A program made the position numbers and the translations under genes. Shown one piece after another: positions 42,529 through 52,284 of a stretch of DNA of 64,000 bases (position 1 is the first letter of the stretch; each line of letters opens with the position of its first letter). The notes under the pieces were generated by a model that was not told the DNA's origin, did no database searches, and was given only the letters and a program-made list of their open reading frames with translations. The stretch covers positions 186,001 through 250,000 of the forward strand of contig JANQMN010000004.1 in NCBI GenBank assembly GCA_028280065.1, read 5' to 3'. This DNA is from Hahella sp. GTDB taxonomy: Bacteria; Pseudomonadota; Gammaproteobacteria; Pseudomonadales; Oleiphilaceae.

Positions 42529-42996
42529 CTATAACACCAGCTTGTACAAATTAACCTGCGGGTATTTTTGATCTGCTCCTTGGTCTTGCCAACCTGTACG
42601 AGCATAGAATTTTACAGCTCTATGGTTGGATGGGCTAACGCGAAGACTTGCAGTTGTACAACCATGTTGCAACAACGTATGACAGATAAAATCATGGGCC
42701 AAGCGACCCAGGCCTTTCCTTCGTTCACAAGGGATCAGGTAATATAAATTTACGTGACCATTATCGCCACCATAGGCGAACTCGAGCTGTCCTATGATTG
42801 TCGGGCCTGACCAAATATGCACGGCTCCATCCGGATATTTAACTGCATGCAGCTTTAGCCACCCGACATACTCAGCAGGTTTCCAGTATCTATCCCAGTC
42901 ATCACTATCGGGAAAACTAACACGATGCGAGTCCTCTCGAAAGCTTACACAAACTTCAAGATTCTTACTGAAATCTATTTTTTCGAATCTCAGCAT
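42529..42996 (-). CDS. GNAT acetyltransferase
   Basis: A 155-residue GNAT protein. It has ESxx-like start LEVCVSFREDSHRVSF, the CoA loop LIPCERRKGLGRLAHDF, and SNHRAVKFYARTGWQDQG. These features give an active-looking acetyltransferase, with unknown substrate. The ATG has no clear ribosome-binding site but lies directly behind the attC-like sequence GTCTAAACAACG (plus strand, 43014-43025), a cassette-like arrangement. The stop codon is adjacent to the downstream attC-like core. Confidence 0.85.
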   Translation of the reverse strand: MLRFEKIDFSKNLEVCVSFREDSHRVSFPDSDDWDRYWKPAEYVGWLKLHAVKYPDGAVHIWSGPTIIGQLEFAYGGDNGHVNLYYLIPCERRKGLGRLAHDFICHTLLQHGCTTASLRVSPSNHRAVKFYARTGWQDQGADQKYPQVNLYKLVL

Positions 42997-43305
42997 ATTT
43001 ATTTAGCTATAACGTCTAAACAACGAGCGGATGTCTGGCCAAAGTGCACCATAAAGCGGTAAACGGGATTAGCCTGCACCCTTGCTTGAGCGCCTGGTTA
43101 ATTGCTTGTTTATTATTTGCGTATCCTTATCCATAGAGGTGTAACGGTATCGGCAAAAGTAAAGTAGTTCAACCGCTGCCTGGTTGACTTAAAAAAGTAG
43201 AAACTCAAAGAGAACTTCCTCCGCCCAGCGACGCAAGCTCCAGGAACTCAGTCACGATTACCGGCGACGCCACTCAGAGTTAAAGATCACCCATTAATTG
43301 TCACC

Positions 43306-43343
43306 TAACTTGGTTATCAAAACGTAACCTAGTTATCAAAAAG
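43306..43343. repeat. tandem duplication of a 19-bp unit
   Basis: TAACTTGGTTATCAAAACG (43306-43324) is followed directly by TAACCTAGTTATCAAAAAG (43325-43343), matching at 16 of 19 positions. It ends seven bases before the -35 of the predicted promoter, a place where activator sites usually sit. Confidence 0.6.
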
Positions 43344-43350
43344 TTCCTCA

Positions 43351-43379
43351 TTGTAATTCTAGTTACTTTTATATACTAT
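43351..43379 (+). promoter_or_regulatory. predicted sigma-70 promoter of lipoprotein gene
   Basis: TTGTAA (43351-43356) and TACTAT (43374-43379) with a 17-nt spacer; an alternative -10 is TATACT two bases upstream. It lies 108 nt before the ATG of the SnoaL-like lipoprotein and directly downstream of the tandem 19-bp repeat. Confidence 0.4.
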
Positions 43380-43487
43380 AACCAAATACAGTAACCAATG
43401 ACTGATCTTAGCCGAACAAACACACGTTCAAAAAAGATCGCAATCATTAGAAAATCACTTTTAAAACATCCTAATAGGAGACGAGTC

Positions 43488-44036
43488 ATGTGGAAAATCA
43501 TATTAGTAGCAATTTTTTTGGTGGGCTGCACGAACGCCCCAGCCGATAATCAGAACACAGAAAAACTTATCGTTAATTTTGAAACATTGCAGAAAGACGG
43601 TTGGTCAGACAAGGAGTTGGCTAACGTAAAACTGATAACTGCATTTGTGCAGAACATAATGAACAATCACAACTTTGACTATGTTTTGGAAAACTATAAC
43701 AACGACTTATATGTTCAGCACAATAGAAATCTCCCTGATGGGATCGAAGGCTTAGTCGGATTCCTCCGGGAGTTCGTCCAGGATTATCCAGATTACACTT
43801 ACGACGTAAAACATATCTATGCGGATGGGGATTATGTGGTTTTTCACTCCCACGCAACGCTTAAAAAAGAAGATCGAGGAAACGATCAGAAAGGGATGAA
43901 CATTATTGATACCTGGAGGATTGAAGACGGAAAAATCGTAGAACACTGGGACTCGATTCAACCGCTCGATGGATTTATGCGATTCTACGCTTGGATGAGT
44001 GGTGGCGATATTCGAAATGCCAACGGTGTTTTTTAA
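43488..44036 (+). CDS. SnoaL-like/NTF2-fold lipoprotein
   Basis: AGGAG with a 7-nt spacer fixes ATG 43488. The 182-residue product has a lipoprotein signal (MWKIILVAIFLVGC, Cys14). The mature part carries an NTF2-like cone fold of the SnoaL type: NYNNDLYVQHNRNLPDGIEGLVGFL, DVKHIYADGDYVVFHSHATL and IDTWRIEDGKIVEHWD, the typical final strand (DxxRxxxGKIxEHWD). Relatives are SnoaL-like 'predicted SnoaL-like aldol condensation enzyme' proteins; activity here is unknown. A lipidated form implies a periplasmic or surface location. Confidence 0.85.
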   Translation: MWKIILVAIFLVGCTNAPADNQNTEKLIVNFETLQKDGWSDKELANVKLITAFVQNIMNNHNFDYVLENYNNDLYVQHNRNLPDGIEGLVGFLREFVQDYPDYTYDVKHIYADGDYVVFHSHATLKKEDRGNDQKGMNIIDTWRIEDGKIVEHWDSIQPLDGFMRFYAWMSGGDIRNANGVF

Positions 44037-44101
44037 GCACTCAAATAACTCTGATGGTTAAATAACAGCATAGGGCAGATGCATAGCTTTACATTAAAAA
44101 T

Positions 44102-44136
44102 AGGGATATGTCGCGCGTAGCCAAGAGCATATCCCT
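44102..44136. repeat. 9-bp perfect stem-loop downstream of lipoprotein gene
   Basis: AGGGATATG (44102-44110) and CATATCCCT (44128-44136) form a perfect inverted repeat with a 17-nt loop. It lies 65 nt after the lipoprotein stop and may help transcription end, but it has no U-tract. It also lies within 50 nt of the antitoxin-like remnant on the minus strand. Confidence 0.5.
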
Positions 44137-44148
44137 TAATTCTATACC

Positions 44149-44286
44149 TCATATCTCAGGAGCGTCTCTCTCGCTTTCTGTCTCTCATGAAGCTAGCCAT
44201 TTTTCAACTTCCATTAATGGAACACTCTTGCCTCGTTTGAACGACTCAAGAGAGGGAAGCGTATCCAGCCAGTGCTGTTCTTCCAT
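44149..44286 (-). pseudogene. antitoxin-like remnant with in-frame stop
   Basis: On the minus strand, ATG at 44286 reads MEEQHWLDTLPSLESFKRG then KSVPLMEVEKWLAS and a TGA at 44187-44185. Reading through that stop gives ETESERDAPEI before the next stop. The composite recalls the C-terminal part of small antitoxins (CopG-like families that end in WxxSWGTxxExxAP), with TGA where a tryptophan codon TGG would be expected. No toxin ORF is recognisable beside it. The family assignment is from memory and weak. Confidence 0.35.
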
Positions 44287-44466
44287 TTTCCGGGTTTCAA
44301 GATTCTTTTCACAGGTTGCTCACCACCTTCTGCAAGGATGCTGATCTAGCACATGAATTAAAGATGCTTTTCAAGGCTATTATGCAGGTAGTTGCCAACC
44401 ATTCTAAATCTCAAGTATTTTAACCAACTCAATTAAGATTTAATCGACTAATCCCGAGCCCGATAC

Positions 44467-46302
44467 ATGCATTCCAGTCTATTTCCCCTTATTGATGAGC
44501 TTGACACCATCATCGCCGAAATGGCGGAATTTCATCGCCGTTATCAGCCGGAGCTTGCTCAAATCCATCCGCAGAACAGGCTCTGCGCCAGCAATCTGGT
44601 GGACTACATCGCATTTCGTTGTCAGGACCGGTCGCCATTGCAGAATGAACTGGCGCGGGTTGGGCTGAGTTCCCTAGGCCGCTCCGAAGCCGCCATCAGG
44701 CCGCAGTTGCAACGTATCAGATCGTTGCTGGAGCAACTCCTTGGCAACAGCAACAACTTCGCTCAACTGCTGGATGAAGATCCGATGTTGCAAGGCCGCG
44801 AGAACCTGGAAGCGAACTCGGATGATCTATTTGGCGCGCGCCCGGAGAACCGCCATACCCGTATCATGGTGACCATGCCGGCGGAAGCGGCGACCGATGA
44901 CAGTATGATCGAGCAGTTTTTGTCATCGGGAATGAATCTGGCCAGAATTAACTGCGCCCATGATTCCCCGGCGGTTTGGAAACGCATTGCACAAAGAGTT
45001 CGGGCATTAAGCGACTCTCTTGATATCCCCTGCCGAATCATGATGGATTTGGCCGGACCGAAGTTGCGCACCGGGGAAATGCCCCAAGGCCCCCGCGTGA
45101 TAAAAGGTAAAATCCCCAAAGACAACCGTGGCCATACGCTGGAACCCGGCAAAGTGGTTTTCTACTGCACTGAGCAACCGCCGAAACTACCGGAAAAAGC
45201 CACCCTGGTGCCGCTTACCTGCCGTTGGACACCACAAATGGAACAGGTACTGGAACTGCAGCTAAGCGATACCAGAGGCAAACGCCGCCGCTTACGGGTC
45301 ACCGAAGCCAGAGATGGAATTCTGTATGCACAGTTACCTGCCGGGACCTACTTTGAAACGGGGCAGACGATTATCCTGCATCTGCCGAAGAGCCAGATCA
45401 TGGCTTCCGTAGGCGAGCTACCTGCCAAAGAGAACTTTCTCGCTTTACAGGTGGGGGATCAACTAAAACTGATTGCCGAAGAGCAAATTGCCAGCCACGC
45501 AAAACTGGATGCCGACGGTACGATCTTGATCCCTGCGACCGTTTCCTGCGGAGTTCCGGAAGCACTCGCCGCCCCGGAAATCGGCCACCGGATTAAAATG
45601 GACGACGGGAAGTTCACCGGCGAAGTGATCGCGAAAGAGGAAGGTTCACTACTATTGCGCATTACCGAAGCACCGGAGGGCGGCGGGAAACTAAAAACCG
45701 AAAAGGGCATCAACTTTCCCGATAGCGAGTTGCCGATTTCCGGGCTGACCTCAAAAGATATTGAAGATCTAGAAACCGTTTGTGAAGTCGCGGATCTAAT
45801 TGCCTTGAGTTTTGTCAACACTTCAGAAGACGTCGAAACCCTGCAAAAGGAACTAAAAGACCGCGACTGCGAACATATCGGCGTTATTCTCAAAATCGAG
45901 ACCAAAAGGGCTTTCGAAAACCTGCCGGATTTACTGCTCACGGCCATGCGCAGCCAACGCGTCGGGGTGATGGTGGCGCGGGGAGATCTAGGGGTTGAAA
46001 TCGGCTGGCGGCAAATGGCCGAAAAACAGGAAGAGATTCTTTGGCTCTGCGCCGCCGCCCATATTCCGGCGATCTGGGCAACCCAGGTGCTGGAATCCCT
46101 GGCGAAGGAAGGCCAACCGACCCGCTCGGAAATTACCGATGCGGCGATGGCGCAACGCGCGGAATGCGTCATGTTGAACAAAGGCCCTTATATCCACCGT
46201 GCCGTGAGGATGCTGCACCGCATCATCAAAACCATGGATAGCCACCAATACAAAAAAACCGCCAGGCTGCCGAAATTTGGTTGCGTCTATCGCTCTGAGT
46301 AG
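44467..46302 (+). CDS. atypical pyruvate kinase-family protein
   Basis: The 611-residue protein is longer than normal pyruvate kinases (about 475 aa). It has a ~125-residue helical N-terminal extension, a TIM-barrel with a B-domain, the catalytic lysine region ILKIETKRAFENL and the metal/ligand segment VMVARGDLGVEIG. The usual MLSGETAKG loop is replaced by MLNKGPYIHRAV, and the C-terminal allosteric domain is missing. Plant plastid-type PK relatives (At3g49160 group) share the LNKG variant, from memory. Activity may be altered or regulatory. It is convergent with ppk1, with a hairpin terminator between them. Confidence 0.85.
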   Translation: MHSSLFPLIDELDTIIAEMAEFHRRYQPELAQIHPQNRLCASNLVDYIAFRCQDRSPLQNELARVGLSSLGRSEAAIRPQLQRIRSLLEQLLGNSNNFAQLLDEDPMLQGRENLEANSDDLFGARPENRHTRIMVTMPAEAATDDSMIEQFLSSGMNLARINCAHDSPAVWKRIAQRVRALSDSLDIPCRIMMDLAGPKLRTGEMPQGPRVIKGKIPKDNRGHTLEPGKVVFYCTEQPPKLPEKATLVPLTCRWTPQMEQVLELQLSDTRGKRRRLRVTEARDGILYAQLPAGTYFETGQTIILHLPKSQIMASVGELPAKENFLALQVGDQLKLIAEEQIASHAKLDADGTILIPATVSCGVPEALAAPEIGHRIKMDDGKFTGEVIAKEEGSLLLRITEAPEGGGKLKTEKGINFPDSELPISGLTSKDIEDLETVCEVADLIALSFVNTSEDVETLQKELKDRDCEHIGVILKIETKRAFENLPDLLLTAMRSQRVGVMVARGDLGVEIGWRQMAEKQEEILWLCAAAHIPAIWATQVLESLAKEGQPTRSEITDAAMAQRAECVMLNKGPYIHRAVRMLHRIIKTMDSHQYKKTARLPKFGCVYRSE

Positions 46303-46326
46303 GGGCGCCAGTAACGAAAACTACAC

Positions 46327-46350
46327 CAGGGATGCCGAAAAGCATCCCTG
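46327..46350. terminator. bidirectional stem-loop between pyruvate kinase and ppk1
   Basis: CAGGGATGC (46327-46335) and GCATCCCTG (46342-46350) form a perfect 9-bp stem with a 6-nt loop between two convergent genes. There is no long U-tract, but position and stability support a transcription end for both. Confidence 0.6.
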
Positions 46351-46373
46351 TGAGATCGTCAGACTTCAGTTTG

Positions 46374-48488
46374 CTAGGAAAGCTCCGCCAATAAGAAGTT
46401 TTGAGCCGAAAACAGTTCTTCGCCTTCGGCCGCTTCCACTTTGCTGTACACGCCGTCAGCTCCTAAAGTCCAGGCATTGGTATTGTCTTTGAGATAAGCG
46501 CCTAGCTCATCGAACACCCGCTCCGCCAGCTCCGGTTTTTCAATCGGGAAGCAGGTTTCCACCCGGTTGAGCAGGTTACGCACCATCCAGTCGGCACTGG
46601 AAGCATACACTTCGGTCTTGCCTTTGTTGTAGAAGCAGAATGCCCGGGTATGCTCAAGGAATCGCCCGACGATAGACCGAACCCGAATATTTTCCGAGAC
46701 GCCTGGAATACCGGGGCGCAAACAACTAATACCACGGACGATCAGGTCAACTTCCACGCCAGCCTGGGATGCTCGGTATAACGCCTCAATCACCTGTTTC
46801 TCAGTCAACGCATTCATTTTGGCCCGTATATAGCCCTTCTTGCCGGCAATTGCATTTTCTGCTTCGCGGTTGATTAAATCGATCATTCTGGCATGCAGGG
46901 TAAAGGGTGCATGGAACAATTTTTTGATTTTTAAGGCTTTACCCATACCGGTAAGCTGTTGGAAGATCCGGTGTACGTCTTCACCGAGAGATGCATCGCA
47001 AGTCAACAGGCTATAGTCGGTATAAAGTTTAGCGTTGCCGGAATGATAGTTTCCGGTGCCAAGGTGGACGTAGTGTTTCAGTTCGCCTTCTTCCTTGCGG
47101 ACGATCATCATCATTTTACTGTGGCACTTATATCCCACCACACCATAAACCACAATGACGCCGGCTTCCTGCAAACGACTGGCAAGTTCCAGATTTTCCG
47201 CTTCGTCAAACCGCGCTCGAAGTTCGATAACGGCAGTCACTTCCTTACCGCTTCGCGCCGCATCTACCAGGGCAGCAACGATTTCCGATTTGCTGCCGGA
47301 GCGGTATAGGGTCTGGCGAATTGCCAGTACGTTGGGATCGCGCGCCGCTTGACGCAGCAGGTCTACAACAGGAGTAAAGCTCTGGAATGGATGGAGCAAC
47401 AGAATATCTTTCTTGGCAATAGCGCCAAAATAGTTTTTCTTGTGTTTCAAGATATTGGGCAATCCTGGAGTAAAGCCTGGATAATGCAAATCCGGTCTAT
47501 CCACTAAACTGTTAACTTCCATCATTCGGGCTAGATTCACCGGTCCGTCAACCCGGTAACATTCGCTCTCGGTTAAGCCAAACTCTTTGAGCAGAAACTG
47601 GACAAACTCTTCCGGGCAGTTGTCGACAACCTCCATCCGGCAGGCTTCACCAAAACGGCGGCTCAACAATTCGCCCCGAAGCGCCTTTGCAAGGTCTTCC
47701 ATGTCATCTTCTTCCAATACCAAGTCCGCGTTTCTGGTAATACGGAACTGATACAGACCTTTGACAATCATGCCGGGGAAAAGGTCGTCGGCATGGGCAT
47801 GAATGATTGAGGACAGGAATACCATGCAATCGCCGTCAGTGGCGATCTCGTCCGGAAGCTTCACCAATCGCGGCAAGGAACGCGGGGCAGGTACAATGGC
47901 CATGCCGGTTTCCCGGCCAAACGCATCTTTGCCGTCCAGTTCGACGATAAAGTTCAAACTCTTGTTGACCAGTCTTGGAAACGGGTGACTGGGATCAAGC
48001 CCGATCGGGTTAATCACCGGCAATACATTTTCTTCGAAATATTCTGCCACCCAAGCCTTCTGTTCCGCCGTCCAGTCCGAGCGGCGAAGAAAATGTATGC
48101 CTTCTTCCTGCAATGCCGGAATTAAATCGTTATTCAACAATTGGTATTGCTCGGCAACCAGTTCATGGTTTTTCTGTGATAGCTGGGTCAATACCTGAGC
48201 CGGAGACATACCGTCCGGGCCGATTACTTCCCGGCCATACTTAATTTGCTGCTTCAGCCCGGCAACGCGTATTTCAAAAAACTCATCCATATTGCTACTG
48301 AAGATGCTACTGAACATCAGCCGCATGAGTAATGGATGGGACTTATCCTTGATTTGGTATAAAACCCTGGCATTGAACTCCAGATGGCTTAATTCCCGGT
48401 TGAAGTAATATTCGGTATTGGTGATATCAATCGGTTGTTCGGCTACAGCGTCGTTGGTATTCTCGGTATCCTTCGCTGCCTTTGGCAT
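46374..48488 (-). CDS. ppk1: polyphosphate kinase 1
   Basis: The 704-residue protein has the complete PPK1 layout: N-terminal helical domain with SHLEFNARVLYQIKD, FSSNMDEFFEIRVAGLKQQ, then the phospholipase-D-like C-terminal domains with the histidine in GYKCHSKMMMI, HLGTGNYH, and ARFDEAENL. It polymerises the terminal phosphate of ATP into polyphosphate at the inner membrane. The start at ATG 48488 has GGGGG upstream; a TTG eight codons earlier is less likely. It lies 55 nt downstream of hemB on the same strand, an arrangement seen in Pseudomonas relatives. Confidence 0.96.
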   Translation of the reverse strand: MPKAAKDTENTNDAVAEQPIDITNTEYYFNRELSHLEFNARVLYQIKDKSHPLLMRLMFSSIFSSNMDEFFEIRVAGLKQQIKYGREVIGPDGMSPAQVLTQLSQKNHELVAEQYQLLNNDLIPALQEEGIHFLRRSDWTAEQKAWVAEYFEENVLPVINPIGLDPSHPFPRLVNKSLNFIVELDGKDAFGRETGMAIVPAPRSLPRLVKLPDEIATDGDCMVFLSSIIHAHADDLFPGMIVKGLYQFRITRNADLVLEEDDMEDLAKALRGELLSRRFGEACRMEVVDNCPEEFVQFLLKEFGLTESECYRVDGPVNLARMMEVNSLVDRPDLHYPGFTPGLPNILKHKKNYFGAIAKKDILLLHPFQSFTPVVDLLRQAARDPNVLAIRQTLYRSGSKSEIVAALVDAARSGKEVTAVIELRARFDEAENLELASRLQEAGVIVVYGVVGYKCHSKMMMIVRKEEGELKHYVHLGTGNYHSGNAKLYTDYSLLTCDASLGEDVHRIFQQLTGMGKALKIKKLFHAPFTLHARMIDLINREAENAIAGKKGYIRAKMNALTEKQVIEALYRASQAGVEVDLIVRGISCLRPGIPGVSENIRVRSIVGRFLEHTRAFCFYNKGKTEVYASSADWMVRNLLNRVETCFPIEKPELAERVFDELGAYLKDNTNAWTLGADGVYSKVEAAEGEELFSAQNFLLAELS

Positions 48489-48543
48489 CGTTACCCCCGC
48501 AGGTATTGTCAATTGTTATGGAAGAGTCTGTCTATTAGCTAGT

Positions 48544-49623
<1,080 letters not shown>

Positions 49624-49701
49624 TCAAATTGAACTATCCTAAGGGATATGTGGTCTATTGATCCACTTGCTTTTATCACCCATTTATTACGGATCTATGT
49701 T

Positions 49702-51882
49702 ATGTCTAGCAAAAAGCTCGGGATCATCCTTGTCTTTGCCGCGCTCATTGCCGCTTTTTTCGTTTTCGACCTGGGGCAGTTCCTCAGCTTTGAATACCTT
49801 AAGGAGCAACGGGAAACTTTCCAAGGCTTTGCCGACGATTTCCCCATCAAGGCAGCGTTGTATTTTTTCATCATCTACGTGGCCGTGACAGGACTTTCGC
49901 TTCCCGGCGCCGCAGTGATGACATTGCTGGCGGGCGCATTGTTCGGCGTCGTCGAGGGAACCATACTGGTATCGTTTGCCAGCACCATCGGCGCAACGCT
50001 AGCCTTTCTGGTGTCGCGTCTGGCATTGCGGGATTGGGTCCAGGGTAAGTTCGGCGACTCGTTGAAAGCTATAAACGCCGGTGTGGAAAAAGAAGGCGCT
50101 TTCTATTTGTTCGGCCTACGCCTGGTGCCGCTGTTTCCCTTCTTCGTGATCAATCTGGTCATGGGATTAACCCCGATTAAAGCCCGCACCTTCTTTTGGG
50201 TTAGTCAATTAGGCATGTTTCCCGGCACCATTGTCTATGTCAACGCCGGCACCCAATTAGGGCAACTCGATTCTCCAGCGGGTATTTTATCGCCCGGTTT
50301 GATTGCTTCCTTTGTCCTGCTTGGCTTGTTCCCCTTGATTGCCAAGAAAATCATGTCGGCCATCAAGGCGCGAAAAGTCTTCGCCAAATTCGACAAGCCC
50401 ACCAACTATGACCGCAACATGGTGGTGATCGGCGCGGGATCTGCCGGATTAGTGACTTCTTACATAGCCGCTGCGGTGAAAGCCAATGTATCGCTGATCG
50501 AAAAACACAAGATGGGCGGCGACTGCCTGAACACCGGCTGCGTACCGAGCAAGGCATTGATCCGTTCCGCGAAAATGGCGCATTATTTGGATCGCGCCAA
50601 TGAGTTCGGACTGAGCCTGGACAACAAGCAGGTCGACTTCGGCAAAGTCATGGAACGCATCCAATCGGTGGTAAAAACGGTTGAGCCGCATGATTCGGTA
50701 GAGCGTTATTCCGGCTTGGGCGTGGATTGCATTCAGGGTGAAGCCACTATTGTCGATCCCTTCCGCGTCAAGGTCGGAGATCGCGTACTAACTACCAAGA
50801 ACATCGTGATTGCCACCGGTGCGCGGCCTTTCGTTCCGCCGATTAAGGGTGTTGATAACATTGACTACTACACCTCTGACAACATCTGGGAGTTGCGTGA
50901 GAAGCCAGAGAATCTGTTGGTATTGGGCGGCGGGCCAATTGGCTGCGAGCTGGCGCAATCCTTCCATCGCTTGGGAATTCAGGTCACCCAGATGGACATG
51001 GCGCCACGTCTGATGCCCCGTGAAGACGAAGACGTTTCGGAAGTCGTCATGGAGAAATTCCGCAGCGAAGGTATCAACCTGCTCTTGGGCTGCATGGCCA
51101 AGGAGTTTAAAACCTCGGAATCCGGCAACGTTTTGGTGTATGAGCAAAACGGCGAGACCAAGGAAGTGGCTTTCGACAAAGTCCTGCTGGCGGTGGGCCG
51201 CAAGGCCAACACCGACAAGCTTGGCCTGGAAAATATCGGGTTGACGACAAATCCCAACGGCACGCTAAAGGTGAACGAGTTTTTGCAAACGGATATTCCC
51301 AATATCTATGCTGCGGGAGATATCGCCGGTCCTTACCAGTTCACCCACACTGCCGCGCACCAGGCCTGGTATGCCGCCGTCAACAGCCTGTTCGGAAGCT
51401 TCAAGAAATTTAAAGCGGACTACCGGGTCATACCCTGGGCCACCTTTACCGATCCGGAAGTTGCCCGGGTCGGGTTAAGCGAAGACGAAGCCAAGGAACA
51501 GGGCATTGCCTATGAGGTCACCAAATTTGGAATCGACGATCTTGACCGCGCCATTGCCGACAGTGAAGCTCATGGCTTTATCAAAGTCCTGACGGTGCCG
51601 GGCAAAGATAAGATATTAGGCGCGACCATCGTCGGCTATCACGCCGGTGAGCTGATTACCGAGTACATTTCCGCGATGAAACACGGCATTGGCTTGAACA
51701 AAATTTTGGGTACCATCCATATTTACCCCACCCTGTCCGAAACCAACAAATATGTCGCTGGCGAATGGAAGCGGACACACGCCCCGGAGAAACTGCTGGG
51801 CTACCTGCAACGCTTTCACGCCTGGCGACTTGGTGGATCAAAGCCTAAAACTTCAACCGAAGCCCAATCAAGCGGTGCCTGA
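49702..51882 (+). CDS. fusion of TVP38/TMEM64 membrane domain and mercuric reductase-like flavoprotein
   Basis: The 726-residue protein (start ATG 49702, GGA 8 nt upstream; an in-frame ATG at 49648 is alternative) joins two domains. Residues ~1-225 form a TVP38/TMEM64 (DedA-like) membrane domain with FPFFVINLVMGLTPIKARTF. Residues ~235-726 form a class I pyridine nucleotide-disulfide oxidoreductase with FAD motif VVIGAGSAGLVTSYIAA, redox pair GGDCLNTGCVPSKALI and the C-terminal HIYPTLSETNK dimer signature. Such fusions occur in other bacteria and are annotated without known function. Membrane tethering suggests electron transfer at the membrane. A strong terminator follows. Confidence 0.9.
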   Translation: MSSKKLGIILVFAALIAAFFVFDLGQFLSFEYLKEQRETFQGFADDFPIKAALYFFIIYVAVTGLSLPGAAVMTLLAGALFGVVEGTILVSFASTIGATLAFLVSRLALRDWVQGKFGDSLKAINAGVEKEGAFYLFGLRLVPLFPFFVINLVMGLTPIKARTFFWVSQLGMFPGTIVYVNAGTQLGQLDSPAGILSPGLIASFVLLGLFPLIAKKIMSAIKARKVFAKFDKPTNYDRNMVVIGAGSAGLVTSYIAAAVKANVSLIEKHKMGGDCLNTGCVPSKALIRSAKMAHYLDRANEFGLSLDNKQVDFGKVMERIQSVVKTVEPHDSVERYSGLGVDCIQGEATIVDPFRVKVGDRVLTTKNIVIATGARPFVPPIKGVDNIDYYTSDNIWELREKPENLLVLGGGPIGCELAQSFHRLGIQVTQMDMAPRLMPREDEDVSEVVMEKFRSEGINLLLGCMAKEFKTSESGNVLVYEQNGETKEVAFDKVLLAVGRKANTDKLGLENIGLTTNPNGTLKVNEFLQTDIPNIYAAGDIAGPYQFTHTAAHQAWYAAVNSLFGSFKKFKADYRVIPWATFTDPEVARVGLSEDEAKEQGIAYEVTKFGIDDLDRAIADSEAHGFIKVLTVPGKDKILGATIVGYHAGELITEYISAMKHGIGLNKILGTIHIYPTLSETNKYVAGEWKRTHAPEKLLGYLQRFHAWRLGGSKPKTSTEAQSSGA

Positions 51883-51884
51883 CG

Positions 51885-51914
51885 CCGCTTATTCCAGCGC
51901 ATAAGCGGTTTTTT
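51885..51914 (+). terminator. rho-independent terminator overlapping the 3' end of the FHA gene
   Basis: CCGCTTAT (51885-51892) and ATAAGCGG (51901-51908) form a perfect 8-bp stem with an 8-nt loop, followed by TTTTTT (51909-51914). It ends the flavoprotein transcript and lies over the last codons of the convergent FHA gene. Confidence 0.8.
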
Positions 51915-52239
51915 CCAAAGTGCTGGCGGTACTTTCGATAAACTGGAATTTATTCCAGGCCAGACGTAAAACATCGTTATTGTTGAGACGCTGTTTCTTG
52001 CCGACAGGCTGGTCATCCACGAAAGTACCGTTAGTGCTTCCCATATCGGAAATGTACACATCCAGCATTCCCTCTATAAAAGGATTCGGCTCGACTTCGA
52101 TCAAGGCATGCTTGCCACTGACGGCAATATCGTTGATTTGAATATCGCACTCGGGGTGGCGGCCTAACGTCAGTCGGCCTTGTTCAAGCTCAAACTTATT
52201 GGCAACCACATCGTCAATCAACTGCGCCAAAATTGCCAT
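51889..52239 (-). CDS. FHA domain protein
   Basis: The 116-residue protein is a single forkhead-associated domain: LTLGRHPECDIQIND (Gly-Arg), AVSGKHALIEV (Ser-x-x-His) and DMGSTNGTFVDD (Asn), the residues that bind phosphothreonine. Its last codons coincide with a terminator of the convergent flavoprotein gene. GAGGAGAGG precedes the ATG. It is the third gene of an operon after the Ser/Thr kinase and the PP2C phosphatase, so it is the likely phospho-reader of that pair. Confidence 0.9.
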   Translation of the reverse strand: MAILAQLIDDVVANKFELEQGRLTLGRHPECDIQINDIAVSGKHALIEVEPNPFIEGMLDVYISDMGSTNGTFVDDQPVGKKQRLNNNDVLRLAWNKFQFIESTASTLEKTAYALE

Positions 52240-52284
52240 TTATCCTCTCCTCTTTTGATGCCTGCCGATTATCGGCACAGGCCG

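Larger units (their letters stand above)
42997..43487. other. intergenic region (491 bp) with repeats and a promoter
   Basis: It holds the attC-like core GTCTAAACAACG at 43014-43025, the 19-bp tandem repeat at 43306-43343 and a promoter-like pair at 43351-43379, all listed or noted separately. The segment 43030-43300 shows nothing else I can support: no ORF with a ribosome-binding site and no RNA hallmark. Confidence 0.5.

Noticed and set aside
44108-44344. 78-codon plus-strand frame downstream of the lipoprotein gene
   Set aside because: Serine-rich product without a ribosome-binding site; the opposite strand carries the more convincing antitoxin-like frame.
45459-46181. 240-codon minus-strand frame within the pyruvate kinase-like gene
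   Set aside because: Antisense shadow with serine/isoleucine-rich composition and no Shine-Dalgarno.
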